NCBI RefSeq assembly: GCF_943733665.1
Contig: NZ_OX030782.1
Coordinates: 62,001 to 126,000, forward strand
Length of the DNA: 64,000 nucleotides
Origin: Aquimarina sp. Aq107
GTDB taxonomy: Bacteria; Bacteroidota; Bacteroidia; Flavobacteriales; Flavobacteriaceae
Reading direction: 5' to 3'
The notes below the pieces were generated by a model. That model was not told the DNA's origin, searched no databases, and saw only the letters and a program-made list of their open reading frames with translations. How positions within the stretch are numbered: the stretch's first letter is position 1; each line of letters begins with the position of its first letter. Below are positions 46,297 to 55,370 of the stretch, piece by piece. The translations under genes and the position numbers were made by a program.

Positions 46297-46319
46297 TTAT
46301 TTAGACTAATTATAAATAA
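46297..46319. promoter_or_regulatory. Candidate metal-repressor operator, copy 2
   Basis: TTATTTA (46297-46303) and TAAATAA (46313-46319) form an inverted repeat around GACTAATTA. The TTATTTAGAC block is identical to copy 1 at 35094. It lies between two opposed promoters. Confidence 0.5.
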
Positions 46320-46334
46320 TAAATATTTAGGTCG

Positions 46335-46342
46335 CAAAAATA
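46335..46342 (-). promoter_or_regulatory. Possible -7 element of the araC gene
   Basis: The reverse strand reads TATTTTTG, which fits TAnnTTTG. It would give a leader of about 80 bases that runs through the operator and the 28-base element before the araC start at 46248. Confidence 0.4.
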
Positions 46343-46351
46343 AATAAAAAA

Positions 46352-48736
46352 ATGTTACAGTCAGTGGTTATTTTAAAAAGAAAAAATAGTGTCTTTTTGA
46401 TGCTTTTGATTACCCTATTTTGTCAGAGTCAAGAGGCAATAAAAGGTGTCGTTGTGGATCAGAATTCTAATCCGATACCGGAAGCTGCTATCCAAGTAGT
46501 AGAATTAGAAAACGTAGGCGTAATTACTAATTTTGATGGAGAATTTACCCTTTCACTTCCAGAAGGAACATATACACTAAAAACTAGTTTTATTGGTTTT
46601 CAAACTCGTTTCTATAAGATTACTAGGAATGCTTCTAAGGAACAATATATCCGCATTGTTTTAAAACAAAATGTAGAAGAACTAAATGATGTAATAGTTA
46701 AAGGGAAAACTGCTGCTCAAAAGGAAAAAGAAAAGGCTTTTGAAGTGGAAGTTATTGAAACCAAAGGATTAAAAAATAGTAGTGTAGATATCAATGCTAT
46801 TTTAACAACGATACCAGGAGTAAATGTTCGGCAAAGGGGAGGATTAGGGGCTGCTTTTGATTTCTCTTTAAATGGATTATCAGGGAAGCAAGTGAAGTTT
46901 TTTATTGATGGTATTCCAATAGAGAATTTTGGAAGTTCTTTATCTCTAAATAACTTTCCTGCTACACTCGTAGAAAGAGCAGAAGTTTTTAAAGGTGTAG
47001 TCCCGATACATTTAGGAGCAGATGCATTAGGCGGTGCAGTTAATATTATTACTAATCAACGTAAAAAAGATTTTCTAGATGTGTCTTATGATATAGGGTC
47101 TTTTAATACACATCGTGCTACTATAAATGGACAACATTATAATAAAAATGGATGGATGTTTCAGTTGTCCTCATTTTATAATTATTCTGATAATAACTAT
47201 ACTATTGATGATATTGAGGTTAGGGATGAATTAGGAAATGATACCGGTATCCGCAGAGATAATGTAGAAAGATTTCATGATGCATATAATTCTCAGATGA
47301 TACGGATACAAACTGGATTAGTTGATAAATCATACGCAGATAGATTGATTTTAGGTTTTACTGCATCTGCAAACGAAAACGAAATACAACACCCTATCGA
47401 TCCGCAGAATCCATTTGGGGAAGTATTTACTGAAAATGATATTATTTCCGGATCTATCGAGTTTGAAAAAAATAATCTTTTTAATGAAAAGCTGAAATTA
47501 AAAATTTATGGTGCTCTAACAGAAAATAATGAAAGGGTCGTAGATACTTCTTCTAGAAAATATGATTGGTTTGGAAACTTTATAGAGCGAGGAGATCAAA
47601 CACTGGGAGAATTTGAAGCCAGTAAAACATTATTTAAGTTTAAAGATAACCTACATTTGATAAATGCGTTAGCCACATATACTTTTAATGAAGTACATTC
47701 TCTAAGCGCTAATTATACTAAAAATTATATTCGCCGTAGAGGAGAAGATGACGCCAGAACCGGAAGAATTGCATTTCAGGATCCTCATATAGTTAATAAA
47801 AATATACTTGGTCTTTCTTACGATATTGAACTTTTAGATACGCGATGGCGTACTTCTATTTTTTCAAAAGGATATCTTTTAAACTCAGAAGGAATTTTAG
47901 AAGACCTATTTACCAATGTAGAAGAAGATCGATTTACTAGGTTCGAAAATACTTTTGAAGAATTAGGATATGGCTTTGCTACTACTTATAAAATCCTTGA
48001 TAATTTTCAGATTAAAGGATCTTTTGAAAAAACATTTAGGATTCCTGAAGGTTATGAAGTATTTGGGGATGGATTTTTATTAAAATCTAATCCAGCGTTA
48101 TTACCAGAAGAAAGTTACAACGCCAATCTAGGAGCTCTTTTTAATACAGATATAAATAGGTTAAAACTTCAGATTGATACCAATGTATTTTTTAGAGAAT
48201 CTGAGAATTTTATAGCCATTAGATCCGAAGGAATCTTTTCTAGATACTTCAATACTGCTGATGCTAGAAGTACAGGTGTAGAAGGGGAAATAAGAATGTT
48301 GTATGATGCATTCTTTTTGGATCTGAATGCCACCTATCAAAATATCATTGATAGAAATGCTGGAGAAAATGCAGGTGTTGATTTTTTGAAAAATCAACGA
48401 ATAGCAAATATTCCATATGTATTTGGAAATGCTCGTATTGGAGGTAAATTCAATAATGTACTTGCTGTAAATGATCAGTTAAACCTTTCCTGGAACACCT
48501 ATTATGTGCATGATTACCCTCTTACCTCTTTTGTAGAAGGAAATCCAGAAGATAGAGATATTATTCCTGAACAAATTTCGCATAATGTAGAGCTTGGATA
48601 TTCATTTAATGAAGGGCGTTACAACATTGCTGTTTCGGCCAGGAATATCTTGGATGCAAAAATTTATGACAATTTCGAAATACAACAACCTGGAAGAGCT
48701 TTTTATGTAAAACTACGATACTATATATCAAATTAA
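46352..48736 (+). CDS. TonB-dependent siderophore receptor
   Basis: 794 residues. The signal peptide is SVFLMLLITLFCQSQ, followed by a CarboxypepD_reg beta-sandwich (about 30-115; IKGVVVDQNSNPIPEAAIQV). The plug covers about 135-240, with the segments VDINAILTTIPGVNVRQRGG, FFIDGIPIENFGSS, and EVFKGVVPIHLGADALGGAV. The 22-strand-type barrel ends in VKLRYYISN. It has no STN domain, unlike the receptor at 30413, so it depends on the AraC regulator rather than on ECF signalling. It should import the ferri-siderophore made by the adjacent operon. Confidence 0.92.
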   Translation: MLQSVVILKRKNSVFLMLLITLFCQSQEAIKGVVVDQNSNPIPEAAIQVVELENVGVITNFDGEFTLSLPEGTYTLKTSFIGFQTRFYKITRNASKEQYIRIVLKQNVEELNDVIVKGKTAAQKEKEKAFEVEVIETKGLKNSSVDINAILTTIPGVNVRQRGGLGAAFDFSLNGLSGKQVKFFIDGIPIENFGSSLSLNNFPATLVERAEVFKGVVPIHLGADALGGAVNIITNQRKKDFLDVSYDIGSFNTHRATINGQHYNKNGWMFQLSSFYNYSDNNYTIDDIEVRDELGNDTGIRRDNVERFHDAYNSQMIRIQTGLVDKSYADRLILGFTASANENEIQHPIDPQNPFGEVFTENDIISGSIEFEKNNLFNEKLKLKIYGALTENNERVVDTSSRKYDWFGNFIERGDQTLGEFEASKTLFKFKDNLHLINALATYTFNEVHSLSANYTKNYIRRRGEDDARTGRIAFQDPHIVNKNILGLSYDIELLDTRWRTSIFSKGYLLNSEGILEDLFTNVEEDRFTRFENTFEELGYGFATTYKILDNFQIKGSFEKTFRIPEGYEVFGDGFLLKSNPALLPEESYNANLGALFNTDINRLKLQIDTNVFFRESENFIAIRSEGIFSRYFNTADARSTGVEGEIRMLYDAFFLDLNATYQNIIDRNAGENAGVDFLKNQRIANIPYVFGNARIGGKFNNVLAVNDQLNLSWNTYYVHDYPLTSFVEGNPEDRDIIPEQISHNVELGYSFNEGRYNIAVSARNILDAKIYDNFEIQQPGRAFYVKLRYYISN

Positions 48737-48762
48737 ATATTAAACATCAAAAATCATATAAA

Positions 48763-50046
48763 ATGAAAACAATAAAATGGATAAAAAATGTAATGCTACT
48801 TTTAGCAATAACCGCTATGGTTATATCATGTAGCAGTGATGATAATGGAGATACACCTATTGATCCGGATCCGGATCCAATTGCAGTATCTAAATATGTT
48901 GTAGGATTTGAGGCATTTCCTGTTGGAGATGCAAGTCCTGTGGATTATATTTTAGAATTACCATCATTAGAATCTTTAACAACCGGTGAAATTTCGGTAG
49001 AAGGTCAAGGAATTCCATTAAAAGGTTGGAGATTTTTCCACGGAGCAGGTAATACGATATTTACCGCGGGATATTCTGATGATGATACTTGTATTGCTTA
49101 TCATTTAAATGAAGAGGGAACATTAGAAGAAAAAGCAAATTTTGCTTTTCAATCTACACTAGATAATTATGCAGCATTAGACGAGAATACATTATTGGCT
49201 GTGGAATTAACATATGGAGGACTTTCTGATAAACGTTTTCATATTGTAAATGCAGAGACAGGTTTATTAGAAAAGATTGAAGAACATCCTGTAGATATCG
49301 ATATGGGTGATGGAACCGCAGAAAACCCTGGATCAACTCCTTGGGTGACCGGTATGGTACTTAGAGATGGAAAGTTATTTGTTTCATATCATAAGTGGTT
49401 GGCTGATGGTTCTTTTATTACTCCAGATGTAGATCGTGCTTATGTGGCAGTATTTAATTATCCAGAGTTCGAATTAGAAAAAATAATTGAAGATGATAGA
49501 ACCAGTCCAATTGGAGTAAACGGTCATAGTACAGGTATTGAACAAACAGAAAATGGAGATATTTATTCTTTCTCTACATCTGCATTGAGTGCTGGTTTTA
49601 CGGCTGCTTCTAAGCCTTCTGGAATTTTAAGAATTAATAATGGAACCACTGAGTTTGATTCAAGTTATTTCTTTAATGTAGAAGAAGCTACTAATGGCGG
49701 AAAGTTGTTCTGGATGGATTATGTCGGTAACGGAAAGGCAATTGCAAGAATAATTGTAGACGATACTAATGGAGCTGGAGAATGGGGTGCATTCTTTAAA
49801 AAAGATGTATTTAAAATGGTAGTAATAGATTTAGTAAATCAAACTGTTACTGATATAGCTGGAGTGCCAACTCACGGTCATCGATATACGTCTCCAATGT
49901 TTGTAGAAGATGGTAAAGCGTACATTAGTAGTTCTACTGATACAGATACGTATGTGTATATAGTAGATCCTGAAACCGCAACTGCAACACAAGGTGCTAA
50001 AGTTCTTGGACTAGGACTTAAAGGAATCTTTAAAATTAGTAATTAA
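48763..50046 (+). CDS. DUF4374-type lipoprotein of the siderophore uptake unit
   Basis: 427 residues. Lipoprotein signal MLLLAITAMVISCSSDD, then a short DPDPDP linker. The body is a repetitive beta-propeller-like fold (GWRFFHGAGNTIFTAGYSDD, GHSTGIEQTENGDIYSFSTS, THGHRYTSPMFVEDGKAYIS). It fits the DUF4374 family, often found after TonB siderophore receptors and before PepSY proteins in Bacteroidota. A role in binding ferri-siderophore at the surface is likely but inferred. It starts 26 bases after the receptor. Confidence 0.8.
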   Translation: MKTIKWIKNVMLLLAITAMVISCSSDDNGDTPIDPDPDPIAVSKYVVGFEAFPVGDASPVDYILELPSLESLTTGEISVEGQGIPLKGWRFFHGAGNTIFTAGYSDDDTCIAYHLNEEGTLEEKANFAFQSTLDNYAALDENTLLAVELTYGGLSDKRFHIVNAETGLLEKIEEHPVDIDMGDGTAENPGSTPWVTGMVLRDGKLFVSYHKWLADGSFITPDVDRAYVAVFNYPEFELEKIIEDDRTSPIGVNGHSTGIEQTENGDIYSFSTSALSAGFTAASKPSGILRINNGTTEFDSSYFFNVEEATNGGKLFWMDYVGNGKAIARIIVDDTNGAGEWGAFFKKDVFKMVVIDLVNQTVTDIAGVPTHGHRYTSPMFVEDGKAYISSSTDTDTYVYIVDPETATATQGAKVLGLGLKGIFKISN

Positions 50047-50239
50047 CTCAATTAGACTCTTTGTAAATATGGGTTCTGAGAAATTTCAAAAACTTTTGTT
50101 CTGATGCTTATACCCCCATTTGAAGCTCAGAAAGATCAAAGTCAAATTAATAAGTAGTTGTGTTTTATTTAGTGACTTTGTTCAGAGTAAAAGGACTAAG
50201 TAGAGGTTTTTCAGACCCATGCATTTAATAAATCCATAA

Positions 50240-51418
50240 ATGACAGGAAAAAAAAGAAATAATAGACGTAAAAGAATTTTACAACTTCATAAAATACTTG
50301 GATTAGTTACAGGTGTAGTGCTTTTTATTGTTTCTGTTACTGGTTGTTTATGGGTTTTTAAAGAAGAAATAGAAAGTTTTTATGATGATCATAAATATGT
50401 TACTCCTCAAGATCAAGAGTTCTTAGAAGCCTCTGTGATTAAAGAATTAGCAGAAAACGTGATTCCTAAAAAGACGATTCATGGGGTTATCTATGGGAAA
50501 CCAGATGAAGCGATTGAGGTTGTTTTTTATGAAGCAGAACCAGAGATATTTTATCAAAGTGTTTTTTTAAATCCATATTCTGGCGAGTTCATTAAAAGAA
50601 TAGATAATAATGCAGGTTTTTTTGGATTTATATTAAAAGGACATTTACGACTATGGTTACCTGATGCTATCGGCTCTAGAGTGGTTTCTTATTCCGTATT
50701 GCTTTTTTTGATTATCATCATAAGTGGTCTTTTTCTTTGGTGGCCACGAAATAAGAAGAATTGGAAACAAAGATTAAAATTTGATTGGAATAAAAAAACC
50801 AGATGGAAAAGGAAAAATTTTGACCTCCATACAGTAACAGGGTTTTATATCTCATCGTTTGGTTTGATATTAGCTTTTACTGGATGTGTGATGGCTTTTA
50901 ACTGGTTTTATTTTATAGCTTATAAAGCTACAGGTGGCGATAAAGACCCTCGGTTTGTGATTCCAGAGAGCGAACAAGCAATAGTATCCAAGGAAACTAC
51001 TAGTTTTGAATATGATAAGTTGATTCCTATTTTACAACGTAGCTATAAAGATGCGCATAGTTTTGAATTACATTATCCAGAAAATGATTCTACTTCAATT
51101 CTTGTTGAGGTTAGTAATTCAGAAGGATTGTATTATAATATGGATTATCTGTTTTTTGATCAAAATACTCTAGAAGAAATAGAAACAAATAGTATTTATG
51201 GTAAATATAAAAACGCTGATTTTGCAGATAAAGTAATTCGAATGAATTATGATATCCATATTGGGGCGATAGGAGGAATAGTGGGCAAGATCATTGCCTT
51301 TTTAGTGAGCTTAATTTGTGCATCATTACCTGTTAGTGGGATTTTGCTCTGGTATGGTAGAAAGTATAAAGCCAAAACCAGAAACGAGCTTCCTAGAAAA
51401 CTAGTTAGTGTGAAATAG
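50240..51418 (+). CDS. PepSY-domain inner-membrane protein, probable ferri-siderophore reductase-type accessory
   Basis: 392 residues of the PepSY-associated TM family. Transmembrane helices lie near 20-40 (GLVTGVVLFIVSVTGCLWVF), about 150-168, about 200-222 and about 355-375 (IIAFLVSLICASLPVSGILL). Conserved His residues near the helices (LHKILG, GHLRLW, FDLHTVTG, NYDIHIG) could bind haem or metal. Members next to siderophore receptors, such as FoxB/FpvG-type proteins, help release iron by reduction. It lies 193 bases after the DUF4374 gene; a TTATTTAG block at 50165-50172 in that gap resembles the metal-operator box, weakly. Confidence 0.82.
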   Translation: MTGKKRNNRRKRILQLHKILGLVTGVVLFIVSVTGCLWVFKEEIESFYDDHKYVTPQDQEFLEASVIKELAENVIPKKTIHGVIYGKPDEAIEVVFYEAEPEIFYQSVFLNPYSGEFIKRIDNNAGFFGFILKGHLRLWLPDAIGSRVVSYSVLLFLIIIISGLFLWWPRNKKNWKQRLKFDWNKKTRWKRKNFDLHTVTGFYISSFGLILAFTGCVMAFNWFYFIAYKATGGDKDPRFVIPESEQAIVSKETTSFEYDKLIPILQRSYKDAHSFELHYPENDSTSILVEVSNSEGLYYNMDYLFFDQNTLEEIETNSIYGKYKNADFADKVIRMNYDIHIGAIGGIVGKIIAFLVSLICASLPVSGILLWYGRKYKAKTRNELPRKLVSVK

Positions 51419-51470
51419 TCGTTATGATTGTTTAGAGATCATATACCAAAGTTAAATTTTTTATGTATCC

Positions 51471-51507
51471 AAAAAAGGTGACCTAAACACATAGATCACC
51501 TTTTTTT
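51471..51507. terminator. Bidirectional terminator between the PepSY gene and isocitrate lyase
   Basis: AAAAAAGGTGA (51471-51481) pairs with TCACCTTTTTT (51496-51506), giving A- and T-runs on both sides, so it works for both convergent genes. Confidence 0.88.
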
Positions 51508-51525
51508 ATAATTTAGAGTGGATTT

Positions 51526-53136
51526 TTATTTATCTAAAGCAAGTGCTGGCTCTTCAGTAGTTGTTTTAACTTCAAATTGATTACTAGTGTTTTTCTCACC
51601 ACCAGCTTTTAAAGCTTTTTCACCTGCAAAGAAGGTTTTATGATCATCTCCAAGGTCTGAACCTGCCATACGTTGATGTTTTACACAAGATACTCCTTTT
51701 CTAATTTCTTGACGTTGAACAGAATCTACATATTCTAACATTCCTCTGTCTCCAAAATATCCTGCTACAAGATCATTCATATGTAATGCAGTGGTGTGAT
51801 ATGTTGGTAATGTGATTAAGTGATGGAATACTCCTGCATCACGAGATGCTTCTGCTTGGAACATACGAATCATTTCATCTGCTCTTTTAGATAACTCAGT
51901 ATTGTCATATTTTACATCCATCAATTCTTCGCGATTGTAAGCCGATGTGTCTTCTCCCGAAGCAGTCATAAGATCAAATGCTTGCTGGCGGAAATTGATT
52001 GTCCAATTAAAAGATGGAGAATTATTGTAAACTAATTTAGCATTTGGTACTCTTTCTTTTACGCGATTTACCATATGAGCAATTTGCTTAACATTTGGAG
52101 TTGGCGTCTCTATCCATAATAAATCAGCACCATTTTCTAAACTTGTAATACAATCTAATACTACACGATCAATATTAGAGCCTTCTTTAAATTTATATAA
52201 ACCATTAGGTAATCTCACTGGGCGAACTAATTTCCCATCACGTTTAAATAGTACATCATTTTCATTTACTTCGGTAATTAAAACTTCTTCTGCCTCAACA
52301 AAATCCATATATTGAGATGCTAGATCACCTTCTTCCATGGATACAGGTAATTTTTGTGTTAAACCAGCACCTTCAGAATCTGTTCTTGCTACAATTATAC
52401 CTTCTTCTACACCTAATTCTAAGAAAGCATATCGAAGGGCATTTAGTTTAGCGATAAAATCTTCGTGCGGAACTGTAACTTTACCATCTTGGTGACCACA
52501 TTGTTTAGCATCCGATACTTGGTTTTCTATTTGTAGTGCACAAGCACCTGCTTCAATCATTTTTTTGGCTAAAAGATATGTCGCTTCTTCATTACCAAAA
52601 CCTGCGTCAATATCTGCGATGATAGGCACAACGTGGGTTTCAAAATTATCAATTTCATCTTGCACATTCTCTCCAGCATCCAAACGACGAAAAAGATCGT
52701 TTAATTCTACGGCATCTGCTTGACGTAAAAAGGTGTAGATTTCTTCGATTAATTTAGGAACCGAAGTTTTTTCGTGCATAGATTGATCTGGTAAAGGCCC
52801 TAGTTCAGAACGTAAAGCAGCTACCATCCAACCAGAAAGATATAAATATGTTTTATCAGTAGTACCTTTATGTTTTTTTACAGCGATCATTTTTTGTTGG
52901 GCAACAAAACCGTGCCAGCAACCTAATGATTGTGTGTAGTTTACGCTGTTAGCGTCATATTCAGCCATATCTTTTCGCATGATAGAGGCTGTATATTTGG
53001 CAACGTCTAATCCTGTTTTAAATCTATTTTGTATAGCAATACGTGCTGCATTTTCTGGGCTTATGGTTTCCCAAGTATTTCCGTGTTTAGCTTTTAGAGT
53101 ACGTATGGTATCAAGTGCCGAATTATAAGTAGTCAT
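51526..53136 (-). CDS. aceA: Isocitrate lyase
   Basis: Cleaves isocitrate to glyoxylate and succinate in the glyoxylate shunt. 536 residues, the long form. Motifs are SLGCWHGFVAQQKM, PIIADIDAGFGNEEATY, and the active-site loop KQCGHQDGKVTVPHEDF with Cys213 (the commonest form is KKCGH; here KQCGH). NYNSPSFNW-like segments (VYNNSPSFNWTINF) are also present. No malate synthase gene is in the window. A possible short ORF and an operator candidate lie upstream. Confidence 0.95.
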   Translation of the reverse strand: MTTYNSALDTIRTLKAKHGNTWETISPENAARIAIQNRFKTGLDVAKYTASIMRKDMAEYDANSVNYTQSLGCWHGFVAQQKMIAVKKHKGTTDKTYLYLSGWMVAALRSELGPLPDQSMHEKTSVPKLIEEIYTFLRQADAVELNDLFRRLDAGENVQDEIDNFETHVVPIIADIDAGFGNEEATYLLAKKMIEAGACALQIENQVSDAKQCGHQDGKVTVPHEDFIAKLNALRYAFLELGVEEGIIVARTDSEGAGLTQKLPVSMEEGDLASQYMDFVEAEEVLITEVNENDVLFKRDGKLVRPVRLPNGLYKFKEGSNIDRVVLDCITSLENGADLLWIETPTPNVKQIAHMVNRVKERVPNAKLVYNNSPSFNWTINFRQQAFDLMTASGEDTSAYNREELMDVKYDNTELSKRADEMIRMFQAEASRDAGVFHHLITLPTYHTTALHMNDLVAGYFGDRGMLEYVDSVQRQEIRKGVSCVKHQRMAGSDLGDDHKTFFAGEKALKAGGEKNTSNQFEVKTTTEEPALALDK

Positions 53137-53169
53137 AATGTAATGTTTTATATTTTAAGGATAAAGTCT

Positions 53170-53280
53170 TTATTTTGAGTTGTTTGGTTTTAGTGGGCTA
53201 TAGACGTACGCATTGTAATCAATCGTGTTATTAATAGCCCAATTGGTAACCAGTGTTTTAGTTTTTACTTGAGATTTCAT
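53170..53280 (-). CDS. Possible 36-residue protein upstream of isocitrate lyase
   Basis: ATG at 53280-53278 opens 36 codons ending TAA at 53170, on the same strand and 33 bases before the aceA start. The peptide starts MKSQVKTKTLVTNWA and contains NNTIDYNAYVYSPLKP. The composition is protein-like, with aromatic and mixed residues unlike the AT-rich non-coding DNA around it. It could be a leader peptide or a small protein co-transcribed with aceA. No family is recognised. Confidence 0.4.
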   Translation of the reverse strand: MKSQVKTKTLVTNWAINNTIDYNAYVYSPLKPNNSK

Positions 53281-54370
53281 CTTCTTAGATTTTTAATTAA
53301 TAATTCGAATTCTAATGGCTACTTCATAGCGTCTACCAGATTCTTTTTTAGTAATACGATTTACTATTTGTTGTAAATTAATTACAGGACAATATTATAA
53401 AAAAGTTTTTGATTAAAAAAGCGAACGTTCGCTAAAAATATTAAAATTATAAAATTTTAATCGTTCGCAAAACCTTGTATTGATTAATTTTGATGCTTTT
53501 GAAATGATAATATTTTTTATTGTATTTATCTGAAAATCAGGGTAAAACATCAATATTCTTGTTCGAAATTGCAGTGTGATTTTGCCATTAAAATGGGACT
53601 TTAATTAATTTAAAAAACGAGATAATATTTTTAGAGATGACAAGTTTTTTTGTGTTTTCTGAAGAATTAAAGGATTTTTATTACAATGGCTTATTATAAA
53701 AACTCATAAGTTTTGAGGTTAATTATGAGGTGTTTTTACATCTAAATCTTAGGAGTGTTATTTTTTTGTCTTAATAATGACCAAGAACGATGTATTAATA
53801 CTAGTAAATTATATCAGATTATAAGTCAAGAACATAAACCTAAGATGATGGATTTTTCAATAGAAATTTGATATTCAAAAATTAAAATAGTCTACTATTT
53901 TGTAATAAAAGGGTAAAACAATAACTTGGATATGGCATAGCCGCATTGCGTCAATGTTTTATAAAATAATTACCTATTTAAATGGTTTTTAATGGGAAAA
54001 AGCAATCTTGTTTTTTATATATTTGAGAAGCACAATATTACTTATTAATAAACTAACGTAATGATACTACTACTATTTTTCTCTCCCCAAAATACATGTT
54101 CAGATATTCTAAGGCCTATAGTTTTTAGGCAACACTTTGGTAGGTAGCTCTTTTTTATTAGAATCAAAAGCTATTTGTTTTTAATGATGTTGTGAAAAAA
54201 AGAAGTCTTGTGATTTTTACTTCAGAGTTTAGTTTAATACGGTTTGCTCTAAATTTAGATACATAATTATACTAATGGTTATAATATAAATTAGTGAGTG
54301 TACAGACCATTAATATTAAACTTGTTTAGAAGTTAATCACTTATAATTTTATAAATGAAATAGTTGAAAC
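53281..54370. other. 1.1-kb intergenic region between aceA and the FHA-HTH gene
   Basis: Very AT-rich and no convincing gene on either strand. The left part carries the GCGAACGTTCGC palindrome and its half-site (listed separately). TATATTTG at 54018-54025 fits the -7 consensus for the forward strand but lies 350 bases before the FHA gene and lacks a -33 match. No terminator or RNA was recognised. Confidence 0.5.
53421..53468. promoter_or_regulatory. Palindromic operator candidate upstream of aceA
   Basis: GCGAACGTTCGC (53421-53432) is a perfect 12-base palindrome. A second half-site, CGTTCGC (53462-53468), lies about 30 bases further, and both are flanked by A/T runs (AAAAAAGCGAACG on one side, CGTTCGCAAAA on the other). 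It sits about 140 bases before the possible small ORF start on the aceA side. A regulator of acetate/glyoxylate metabolism would fit; this is inference. Confidence 0.45.
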
Positions 54371-55330
54371 ATGGCTATTATCAAAAATAATGAAACAGCA
54401 GAGATAGTATGTTTAAATACACAACATACTTTTGGGAGAAACCAAAACACTGCTCATACGTATATTCCTGAAAAAGATATTTCTCAATCGCACGCATTAA
54501 TATCTTGGCGAGGTAGTAATTGGTATATACAGGATCATAGTAGAAACGGTACTATAGTAAATGGCGAGTACATAAATAATACCGCTGTAAAATTGGCACA
54601 AGGATTTAAGATTCAATTTGGTGAAAATACCTCAACCTTATGGGAAATAGTAAATCTCGATCCTCCATCTAGTTATCTCAAATCGTTAAAAAATAAAAAT
54701 AAAATAATAGAACTTACTACAGGTCATGCATTTCCTAATGAAGAAGAACCTGAAGTTCTTATTTACCCAGAAGATGCAGCATGGAAATTAGAGAAAAATG
54801 GAGTGATTGACAATTTGGTTCAAAACAGAATTTATGTATTTGATAATGAGGAATATGTTTTTGTAGAAAATCAAGTATTAGAGGATACTATGGATAATGG
54901 GCATATAGTTAATAATGCTTATTTCCAGTTTATTCTAAGTTCTGATGAGGAGCATATCCGTATTAAGATAATTACGCAAAACTTAGAATTAGATTTAGGA
55001 GAAAGAGTTCATAATTATATTTTATTATCACTTGCCCGTAAAAGATTAATTGATGTAGATAACGGTTATGTTTATGGAGACCAAGGTTGGATGGCTATTG
55101 ATGATTTATTAAGTGATATGAGTAAGGAATTTGGTAAAGAATTAGATACCTATTATTTAAATCTAAAAATTTATAGAATCAGAAAATTATTGTTAGAAAC
55201 GAAACCTTATGGATATCTTTTTGCGAATAGTATCGAAAGGCGATATGGTGAAATTCGGTTTGCTCACAGGTTTTTTCAAATTTTAAAAGAAGAACGATGC
55301 ATTGGTGAGGTGCTCGCAATAGCCAATTAA
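54371..55330 (+). CDS. FHA-domain winged-helix regulator
   Basis: 319 residues. The N-terminal FHA domain (about 5-95) has the full phosphothreonine-reading signature: FGRNQN, ISQSHALISW, and DHSRNGTIVNGEYI. A middle region of no known family follows. The C-terminal about 100 residues (ERVHNYILLSLARKRL, QGWMAIDDLLSDMSKEFG, LNLKIYRIRKLLLE) resemble an OmpR/Trans_reg_C winged helix. The kinase-fusion gene starts 40 bases downstream, so this protein is the likely reader of its phosphorylation and a possible transcription factor for the cluster. Confidence 0.78.
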   Translation: MAIIKNNETAEIVCLNTQHTFGRNQNTAHTYIPEKDISQSHALISWRGSNWYIQDHSRNGTIVNGEYINNTAVKLAQGFKIQFGENTSTLWEIVNLDPPSSYLKSLKNKNKIIELTTGHAFPNEEEPEVLIYPEDAAWKLEKNGVIDNLVQNRIYVFDNEEYVFVENQVLEDTMDNGHIVNNAYFQFILSSDEEHIRIKIITQNLELDLGERVHNYILLSLARKRLIDVDNGYVYGDQGWMAIDDLLSDMSKEFGKELDTYYLNLKIYRIRKLLLETKPYGYLFANSIERRYGEIRFAHRFFQILKEERCIGEVLAIAN

Positions 55331-55370
55331 AACAAAAGATTTATATATAAAATAATTATAAAACCTAATC

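Noticed and set aside
54061..54147. 28-codon ORF in the aceA-FHA gap
   Set aside because: Low-complexity hydrophobic start, no context support and no coupling to the FHA gene.
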